Of a stretch of 12,054 bases of DNA, positions 6,458-12,054 are shown piece by piece. A program made the position numbers and the translations under genes. This DNA is from Xanthobacteraceae bacterium (GTDB lineage: Bacteria; Pseudomonadota; Alphaproteobacteria; Rhizobiales; Xanthobacteraceae). How positions within the stretch are numbered: position 1 is the first letter of the stretch; the number at the start of each line of letters is the position of its first letter. The DNA lies in NCBI GenBank assembly GCA_030648135.1, contig JAUSIF010000072.1, forward strand, positions 1 to 12,054, in the 5' to 3' direction. A model generated the notes under the pieces. That model did no database searches, had not been told where the DNA came from, and saw only the letters and a list, made by a program, of their open reading frames with translations.

Positions 6458-7246
6458 TCAGCCGATGATGGGAATATTGCCGCTCGTTCTCTCGGTGACC
6501 GCCGGAGGCGGCGCGGAGAACCACAGTTGATACATGGTCACCAGCCACATGAAGGCGAAGCACATGCCCATTAGGCCGCCTGCCAATATCACCACCCAGG
6601 CGAACGGATGAAAGAGCTTGGTGAAATACCAGGAACTCACATCCATCGTGATTGCGACGTATGGAAGCGCGACAACGGCACACTTGAACCACACCGGCCG
6701 CATATAGGCATGGCTGAACATGAGCCCCATGATGAAAAAGATGAAGGTCAACCCGAACAAATGAATGTGCGAGACACGAACCAGCGTGGCGATACTGGCG
6801 CCGGTATCCTTTTCGGTCATTTTCTTCAGATTATCGTATCCGCCCAGGTTCGGAAGATGTGGGTTGCTGCCATCATGGCAGGTCATGCAGCGCTTATCGA
6901 GGGTCGGTCTGATGTCCTTCTCATACTTCGCTCGATCGGAGCCGGTCTGCACCCAGCCGACTATAGTGTCGAGCTCGTCGCGCGGCAGCATCGTCGACAT
7001 GGGTCCGCGCAAGGCTGATTCGAGGCGCGACGCTTTCCCACTGCCAGTGTAAGCGACAACGATGTCCTGATACGACAGCATCAATGGATTCCCGCCAGCC
7101 CTCCCCGCGTAGGTGAAATACACGTTGAGCAAGGCGAAGAGGTATCCCACCCCGAGGATGAGGAGCGTCGCTGTATACAGGACGCGCTGGCTGTACGGCA
7201 GCTCTGAATAATGAAGATAATGCCGGTGCAGTGGCAAATCACTCAT
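6458..7246 (-). CDS. Four-helix membrane protein with one haem c site and membrane histidines (unrecognised family)
   Basis: This is a 262-residue protein counted from the ATG at 7246, which has GGAA eight bases upstream. An ATG at 7258 and a TTG at 7294 are in frame but have poorer sites. Helix 1 is at about 22-44. A periplasmic-type region of about 115 residues follows, with IRPTLDKRCMTCHDG carrying the single CXXCH at 120-124, similar to small PSCyt1-like domains. Three further helices lie at about 162-181, 187-206 and 215-240. H160, H162, H179 and H213 lie in or near these helices and could ligate haem b. I do not recognise the family. Its position after four cytochrome genes suggests a membrane partner that links quinone or haem b chemistry to the periplasmic carriers. 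The gene for c553 ends 120 bases upstream. Confidence 0.75.
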   Translation of the reverse strand: MSDLPLHRHYLHYSELPYSQRVLYTATLLILGVGYLFALLNVYFTYAGRAGGNPLMLSYQDIVVAYTGSGKASRLESALRGPMSTMLPRDELDTIVGWVQTGSDRAKYEKDIRPTLDKRCMTCHDGSNPHLPNLGGYDNLKKMTEKDTGASIATLVRVSHIHLFGLTFIFFIMGLMFSHAYMRPVWFKCAVVALPYVAITMDVSSWYFTKLFHPFAWVVILAGGLMGMCFAFMWLVTMYQLWFSAPPPAVTERTSGNIPIIG

Positions 7247-7366
7247 GGTCGGTTCCATTGGTCTTGCGGGCCGGATTACTCGGGTACGGCTCAAGCCGCG
7301 TCCCGAGTGCTGCGATCTCGGTGTGAGCGCCGCTATTGTGCGCTACGGCCAATGAGCAACGGGGCA

Positions 7367-7675
7367 TCACTTTCCCTTAAGTGAGGCGTAGTAAGCGGCC
7401 AAATTTGCCATATCCTGGTCGCTGAGCTGGCTTGCGAACGCCTTCATGACCGCATTGTCGCGCCTGCCGGATTTGTAGTCCTTCATCGCTTGGATCAGCT
7501 GATCCTCCTTCTTGCCTGCCAACGTGGGATTCGGTGCGACCCCCTCGCCGTTTGCCCCGTGGCACCCAGCGCATATGCCGGCCTTGGCCTTGCCCGCCTG
7601 GACGTCTCCAGCGGCCTGTGCGTTGCCGATTCCGAGCAACGCAATAACTCCTACGATCAACAGTGTGCGGTTCAT
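7367..7675 (-). CDS. Monohaem cytochrome c553/c4-type, periplasmic
   Basis: A 102-residue protein. A Sec signal peptide (about 1-21, ending NAQA) is followed by a mature domain of about 81 residues, the usual size of a class I cytochrome c553. CAGCH at 35-39 binds the haem; M77 in RRDNAVMKAF is the distal ligand; NPTLAGKKEDQLIQAMKDYKS and LSDQDMANLAAYYASL are the standard conserved segments. The start has an excellent Shine-Dalgarno (AAGGAG, seven bases before the ATG). It is a small mobile electron carrier and closely resembles single domains of the two tetrahaem proteins encoded just upstream, so gene or domain duplication within the cluster is likely. It probably shuttles electrons between the membrane modules and an acceptor encoded elsewhere. 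Confidence 0.93.
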   Translation of the reverse strand: MNRTLLIVGVIALLGIGNAQAAGDVQAGKAKAGICAGCHGANGEGVAPNPTLAGKKEDQLIQAMKDYKSGRRDNAVMKAFASQLSDQDMANLAAYYASLKGK

Positions 7676-7822
7676 TGTCTAGCTCCTTTTTTGAGGGTGG
7701 GTGATTGGAGCGAGGCGCGAGAGCCAGCGCGGCATCATGTCCCGCATTGCAAACCATATCTTGCCATTCGACATGTTGGCGATTTCTGGCTCCGGCCGTA
7801 AGTTACAGTCCACGCAGCCCAC

Positions 7823-9100
7823 TTACTTGGATGGCAGCGGTACGTACACGACGGCACGCGCCTTCTGGCGCGCGTAGAAAGCTGCGAGATTTTCGACATC
7901 GTCCTCCGTCAGCACGTCGGACATGGCGGCCATCTCCGTGCTCTTGCGCGTGCGCGTCCGATAGTCATGCAACACGTTTCGCAGATACTCCACGCGCTGG
8001 CCTGCTAGGGCCGGTAAGCGCGGATCGGTGCTGTTGCCGTTGAGGCCGTGACAACGGTCGCACCTCTGCACCCATTCATCGGTCGTCAGGGGCTTGCGGA
8101 CGTTCGGTGGCTGCGGCTGTTGAGTCGCGTAATAGGCCGACAGATTCTTGATGGCATTCTCGTCGAGCGACGCCATCAAGCCTTTCATTGTTTCATCGTT
8201 GCGCGATCCACCCTTGTAGGCACGAAGCGCGGCCGCGAGATATTGTGCATCCTGCCCCGCAAGGCTCGGAGTTGCGGGATTCCCGCTGACACCTTGGTCC
8301 CCGTGGCATCCGGCACAGCCAGCAGTCGCGGCCTTGCCCGCCGCCTGGTTACCGGTGGCTGGGGTTTCCGCCCGGGCGGGCTTTTGCAGCGCATAATAGA
8401 GCGCGATGTTATTCATATCTGCATCGCTGACGGCCCCGAGCAACGACTTCATCATGTCGTGCTTGCGTTGACCGCTCTTGTACGCCTTCATGGCGGCGAC
8501 GAGGTATTTCGGATCCAGCCCGACGAGGCTCGGCATGCCCGGCACCTTGCTGACGCCGGCCTCGCCGTGACATCCCGCGCAGCCGGCTGCTGCGCTCTTA
8601 CCGGCTTGGACGGGGTCTGGCTTGGCCGGGGCTACCTTTGCGCCGCTCGTTGCAGGGGATTGCACGGGGTCGAGGCTGGCAAAATAGGCAGCCACTTTGA
8701 CCAGCGCATCGTCGCTCAAGAACTTGACGGCGTTATTCATGGCGGTGTCGCCGCGAGCACCCGATTGGTAGGCCTTCAGCTCAAGGTAGAGATACGCCGG
8801 GCGCTGGCCAGCAAGGTGGGGCACGCCCTGGGTGGTGCTGATACCATTCGTGCCGTGGCAGCCGGCGCACGAGGCTTCCGCCAGGCGCTTGCCGTCTGCA
8901 ATGTCTAGGGCCGTGGTGCCATATACGGCTCGGAATTCGTCACCAGGCTTGAGCGTCGTGGACTGAGCTGCCGCGCCTGGGCAATAATTCATAATCGTCA
9001 CGCCTGCGACGAACATGCATGCCATAAAGAAAAGAGTCTGTACGCTTCGTTTCATCGACATTCGCTCGATCAACATCTTCGTGATGCTACTTCTTCTCAT
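7823..9100 (-). CDS. Tetrahaem cytochrome c made of four c4-type domains
   Basis: This is a 425-residue exported protein. The hydrophobic signal segment spans about 19-45 (LFFMACMFVAGVTIM, then AAAQ). The ATG at 9100 has AGGAGG five bases upstream, giving a long n-region; the ATG at residue 16 (position 9055) would give a more usual signal peptide but lacks a good site. Four class I haem domains follow with CXXCH at 78-82, 174-178, 262-266 and 347-351. Each has a PxLxGQ/D-like loop, a YxxxxLxAYxxGxR helix and a Met candidate (M121, M216/217, M305, M390/393), and linkers rich in Ala/Pro join them. Typical cytochrome c4 has two such domains, so this is a doubled version that could act as a short periplasmic electron wire. 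It shares organisation with the lipoprotein gene upstream, suggesting duplication. Confidence 0.92.
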   Translation of the reverse strand: MRRSSITKMLIERMSMKRSVQTLFFMACMFVAGVTIMNYCPGAAAQSTTLKPGDEFRAVYGTTALDIADGKRLAEASCAGCHGTNGISTTQGVPHLAGQRPAYLYLELKAYQSGARGDTAMNNAVKFLSDDALVKVAAYFASLDPVQSPATSGAKVAPAKPDPVQAGKSAAAGCAGCHGEAGVSKVPGMPSLVGLDPKYLVAAMKAYKSGQRKHDMMKSLLGAVSDADMNNIALYYALQKPARAETPATGNQAAGKAATAGCAGCHGDQGVSGNPATPSLAGQDAQYLAAALRAYKGGSRNDETMKGLMASLDENAIKNLSAYYATQQPQPPNVRKPLTTDEWVQRCDRCHGLNGNSTDPRLPALAGQRVEYLRNVLHDYRTRTRKSTEMAAMSDVLTEDDVENLAAFYARQKARAVVYVPLPSK

Positions 9101-9225
9101 AGGGACCTCCTGACATGCCTAAGCAGTCAGAACGATTCGCCTCCGAGGGGCTTGCGAACCAAGCGCAGTGAGATGCGCTGCGCTCATCTACCACATCACC
9201 ATCAAATAAAATCATCCTTCCATTC
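9101..9225. repeat. Overlapping hairpins between the two tetrahaem genes
   Basis: AGCGCAG (9162-9168) pairs with CTGCGCT (9178-9184), a perfect 7-bp stem with a nine-base loop. GCTTG (9150-9154) pairs with CAAGC (9160-9164). The two stems share bases 9162-9164, so they cannot both form. There is no T-run. They may be an mRNA-processing or stability element between the genes, or chance. Confidence 0.35.
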
Positions 9226-10401
9226 TTATTTCGCCGGTTTTACCGGCTGACTGGCATAGAAAGACGAAAGACTTTCGATGATGGCGTCGCCGTAAGGCAC
9301 GCTCATGTTATGCATCACCGAGCTTTGACGTCTGTCGTCTCGATATGCCCTGAGGGCCATGGTGAGGTAGTCCTTGTCCTGCCCATTGATCTTGGGAAAC
9401 GCTACCGCGAGGTTGTCGATATCCGCGCTGTGGCACCGATTGCATTTTTCGGTCAGGTCCCGAACAAGCGTCTGCCCATTTTCAGCGGCCTTGGATTTCT
9501 GAACCACGTAGAACGCAGCAATATTGTCGATGTCCTTGTCGCTGAGTGCAGCGACGGCTCGTCGCATAGCATCGTGCCGGCGCTTGCTGCGGTAGGCCTT
9601 GGTTGCATTCACCAGGTATTCAGCATCCTGGGCCGCCAAACTTGGCGTCGCCGAATCGCTGCTCACGCCATGAGAGCCATGACAACCACCGCAAATGGCC
9701 GTCAGCGGTTCGCCGGCCGCCGGGTTACCAACAGCGGGCGCGGTGCGTTGCGTGGGGGTCTGCGATGCAAAAAACAGCGCCACGCTTTCCATTTCCAGCC
9801 GGTTCATACCGCGTATCAGCCCATGCATCGGGGCTGTTTCACGGGCTCCGTTGAGATACTCTTGGGTAGCGGCGACAAAATAGCGGGGCTGCTGGCCGGC
9901 TAAACTAGGTGTGCCAGGAGTTTTGCTGTTGCCATCGTCGCCATGACACTTCGTACAGGCTGCCGCCAGCGTCTTGCCATGCTCATAGGGGGAGAAGATT
10001 TGGGCGCCTTTTTCCACACCGGGCGCGATTGGCGGCAGGCTGGAGTAGTATGCGGCGACATTGCGTGTCTGCGGCTCGCTCAGGTGCGAGGCGATGTCCC
10101 TCAGGGCAGCATGAGTACGCTTGCCATCCTTATACTCCGTGAGTGACGCGATCAGATAACGGTCCCGCTGGTCAGCGAGGTTCGGGATGCCAGGAGCGGC
10201 ACCCTTGCCGTCTAGGCCGTGACAGCCTTTGCATTCCCGCTCAGCAATGGCTTTCCCGGCAGCGATATCCGCCGCAGACGGCTTGCTGGCCGCGTTCTTG
10301 CTGCCTGATTGCCCATTGTCCGAGCAACCGATCAGCGCCACGGACATGACGATGCCGAACAGGATATGCCTCTTCGGGAAGCCGCGACGATCAGGGTTCA
10401 T
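9226..10401 (-). CDS. Tetrahaem c4-type cytochrome lipoprotein
   Basis: This is a 391-residue protein from the ATG at 10401, which has GAGG six to seven bases upstream; an in-frame TTG at 10413 has no ribosome site. The signal peptide ends in a lipobox, VALIGC, with C26 as the predicted lipidated residue; the +2 Ser (CSDNG) does not give an inner-membrane retention signal, so an outer-membrane anchor is plausible. Four class I haem domains have CXXCH at 57-61, 149-153, 237-241 and 320-324. Met ligand candidates are M192, M279 and M363 for domains 2-4. At the equivalent place in domain 1 the residue is Leu (L100 in RTHAALRD), so that haem may be five-coordinate or use His97. It is the closest structural relative of the neighbouring 425-residue protein. 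It probably tethers a four-haem relay to a membrane. Confidence 0.9.
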   Translation of the reverse strand: MNPDRRGFPKRHILFGIVMSVALIGCSDNGQSGSKNAASKPSAADIAAGKAIAERECKGCHGLDGKGAAPGIPNLADQRDRYLIASLTEYKDGKRTHAALRDIASHLSEPQTRNVAAYYSSLPPIAPGVEKGAQIFSPYEHGKTLAAACTKCHGDDGNSKTPGTPSLAGQQPRYFVAATQEYLNGARETAPMHGLIRGMNRLEMESVALFFASQTPTQRTAPAVGNPAAGEPLTAICGGCHGSHGVSSDSATPSLAAQDAEYLVNATKAYRSKRRHDAMRRAVAALSDKDIDNIAAFYVVQKSKAAENGQTLVRDLTEKCNRCHSADIDNLAVAFPKINGQDKDYLTMALRAYRDDRRQSSVMHNMSVPYGDAIIESLSSFYASQPVKPAK

Positions 10402-10476
10402 GGGAAGCCTCAACGGTTATTGGTCGGCCAGAGTCCACTTGCTCGCTTTTGGGTATCGATTTTCATCGCACGGTCG

Positions 10477-12054
10477 TCATCCCGCCATCAGTCGGCCGGT
10501 GAATCCGAGAAGCACCAGGATCAGCAAGGTCAAACCGACCGCCATCAGCGCAAAACCCAATATCTTTGAACCCATGGTCATGGGCTGCGATGGCGCGTCA
10601 ACCAGATATTTCTCGAGTTGCCCGGTTTCGACCAACCGTTTGTATTCTACCATGTGCTCGTGTTTGAACTCTTCGAGCGGCATGGCTCCCGTAAACATCA
10701 CGATATCGAGCGGGAACTTGTCCGGCCTCCAGTGATTGTTGAAGAAGTGCACGGTGAACAGGAAGCCAGTGGCCAAGACCGCTTCTTCGCCGTGGAAAAT
10801 GGTGGCCACGTTGAAGACCCAACCGGGCAAATACATGGCGGTCAGGGATTTGAACCACAGCATGGCACCGCTCGTGCCGATGATCGTAACACCCCAGAAC
10901 GGCGCCCAGTAGTCAAACTTCTCCCAGTAGGTCCACCGGTCGAAGATCGGCCGCGGGCCAAACCCGAAGAACCATTTGAACATCGCAATGATGTCCTTGA
11001 AATCTTGCAAGTTCGGTATCAGCGAGTGAGGTCCGAATAATTTGAAGGATCGCCATTTCGGCCCAAGATGGATTGCGACGTAGCCCAAGTGCCAGAAAAA
11101 GATTCCCGCAAACAGCACCGCGGAAACCCTATGTATGACACCAGTCACTCGTGGCCCACCAAGGGCTTTGCTAACGATCGGCGCCCAGGAACTGTCTGCA
11201 TAGAACAATGTCATGCCGGTCAAGACCAACATCATCAGGCTGATGGCAAAGGCAAGGTGAGCAATCCTCCAAGTGGCTCCCCACCGCCGGTAATATTGGC
11301 GATCGACCTTCGGCAATTCATCCATTCTTACGTGCGGTCTGCTCTTTCGCTGCTGGCGATCCCTGAATTCGCGGTAATACCAAAGGGCGGAGTGCGTCCA
11401 AAAGAACGCAAACGTGCCGCCAAGCAGCCCAATCATGAATTTTGATGCAAACCAGGTGTAAGGATAGCGATCAAGATCGTGGGTCGTGGCGTGCGGCTGG
11501 AACGACACAAAGCCTGGCGTCGCATCCTGATGACATTTCTGGCAGGTCGCGAGACGGTTGTTCGGATGCACCGTCGACGCCGGATCGCTGACCCGCTGAA
11601 TGGCGTGGTTTCCGTGGCAATCAAAACATTTCGCCGTAAAGGCATAGCCGAGCTTGTTGACCTGACCGTGATAGGTTTCAATGTAGCTCTTGAGACTTTC
11701 GGAATGACAGTTTCCGCAATTCCGCGTGATGACGAGCCTGGTCGAATCCAGTGCCGGGCTTTCGACGTCGTGGGTGGTATGGCAATCCGAGCAGATGGCC
11801 GCTTTCGGATTGCCTTTCTGCATGACCTCCTTGCCATGCACCGATGTCGTATACGCCGCCAGTTCCTGGCTGTGGCACTTGCCGCAAGCGTTTGGAAGAT
11901 TCAGGCGCCACCAAGTGCGGTTGGGACTTCCTTTCGGATAAACATAGTGGGCTTCATGACAATTGTAGCAGGTTGCGTTGGTGCGCGACTGGTCTTCTAT
12001 GTTTGGCCGCGCATGAATGGATTTCATATATTTTTCGATTTGCTGGACCACCAC
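10477..12054 (-). CDS. Multihaem c / cytochrome b fusion, CbcL-like quinol oxidoreductase (N-terminus outside window)
   Basis: The frame is open to the right edge, so the 525 visible residues lack the true N-terminus. Six CXXCH sites (about 29-33, 57-61, 88-92, 113-117, 143-147, 171-175) form a periplasmic multihaem module with many extra histidines for bis-His ligation. The segment SYIETYHGQVNKLG ... CFDCHGNHAI ... TCQKCH is characteristic of a family in which multihaem c is fused to a HydC/FdnI-type cytochrome b. About six helices follow (near 202-225, 265-285, 307-329, 385-402, 422-437, 497-518). H221, H266, H308, H322, H421 and H436 are candidate haem b ligands. Geobacter CbcL, an inner-membrane quinol oxidoreductase used in extracellular respiration, has this layout. 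More haems may lie beyond the edge. It is probably the first visible gene of the upstream block. Confidence 0.88.
   Translation of the reverse strand: MVVQQIEKYMKSIHARPNIEDQSRTNATCYNCHEAHYVYPKGSPNRTWWRLNLPNACGKCHSQELAAYTTSVHGKEVMQKGNPKAAICSDCHTTHDVESPALDSTRLVITRNCGNCHSESLKSYIETYHGQVNKLGYAFTAKCFDCHGNHAIQRVSDPASTVHPNNRLATCQKCHQDATPGFVSFQPHATTHDLDRYPYTWFASKFMIGLLGGTFAFFWTHSALWYYREFRDRQQRKSRPHVRMDELPKVDRQYYRRWGATWRIAHLAFAISLMMLVLTGMTLFYADSSWAPIVSKALGGPRVTGVIHRVSAVLFAGIFFWHLGYVAIHLGPKWRSFKLFGPHSLIPNLQDFKDIIAMFKWFFGFGPRPIFDRWTYWEKFDYWAPFWGVTIIGTSGAMLWFKSLTAMYLPGWVFNVATIFHGEEAVLATGFLFTVHFFNNHWRPDKFPLDIVMFTGAMPLEEFKHEHMVEYKRLVETGQLEKYLVDAPSQPMTMGSKILGFALMAVGLTLLILVLLGFTGRLMAG

Noticed and set aside
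7676..7822. A 31-codon minus-strand ORF from 7774 ending in the c553 ribosome site
   Set aside because: There is no Shine-Dalgarno and no recognisable sequence, and it is short enough to be chance.
8048..8908. A 286-codon plus-strand open frame opposite the 425-residue tetrahaem gene
   Set aside because: It is the antisense of the repeated haem domains; the His/Arg/Leu-rich composition follows from that, and no start signal or family motif is seen.
8000..10400. Repetitive pattern considered as a CRISPR or DNA tandem repeat
   Set aside because: The recurrence is at protein level, from homologous haem domains about 85-95 residues apart; the DNA copies diverge and there are no regular spacers.

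Overview
This window looks like part of a proteobacterial chromosome, most likely beta- or gammaproteobacterial. The reasons are high GC, ATGA/TAATG-coupled genes, c4/c553-type cytochromes, a CybB-like cytochrome b561 and an FNR-type operator; the lineage is inference. Apart from the left edge, nearly everything encodes respiratory electron-transfer proteins on the minus strand. I count 23 CXXCH haem c sites in seven genes, four [4Fe-4S] cluster motifs, and several membrane proteins with histidines suited to haem b.

Layout. Positions 1-1270 (+) hold the 3' end of a GT4 glycosyltransferase and an overlapping SAM-dependent methyltransferase, unrelated to the rest. They abut, tail to tail, a cytochrome b561 gene (1271-1828, -). 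Reading the minus strand from the right edge, an upstream block carries: (i) a multihaem c / cytochrome b fusion cut by the edge (CbcL-like); (ii) a tetrahaem c4-type lipoprotein; (iii) a second tetrahaem c4-type protein; (iv) a monohaem c553; (v) a four-helix membrane protein with one haem c site. A 470-bp gap follows, with an intrinsic terminator, two more hairpins and an FNR-type site placed as in a class II activated promoter. A downstream block, tightly coupled, carries: (vi) a hexahaem membrane-anchored cytochrome; (vii) a Tat-type four-cluster ferredoxin subunit; (viii) an NrfD/PsrC-type quinone-binding membrane subunit. After a 358-bp gap comes a small monohaem cytochrome (2080-2511) with its own sigma70-like promoter, then cytochrome b561.

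Interpretation (inference). Two separate membrane quinol/quinone modules, the multihaem-cytochrome b fusion and the hexahaem-FeS-NrfD complex, appear to exchange electrons with a pool of periplasmic or membrane-tethered c-type carriers built from repeated class I haem domains. The architecture recalls the Cbc quinol:cytochrome c oxidoreductases of Geobacter and the Qrc/Nrf/Psr families. However, no molybdopterin catalytic subunit, terminal reductase, terminal oxidase or outer-membrane porin is encoded here. The FNR-like site suggests induction under low oxygen or NO/nitrogen-oxide conditions. The terminal donor or acceptor cannot be read from this window.
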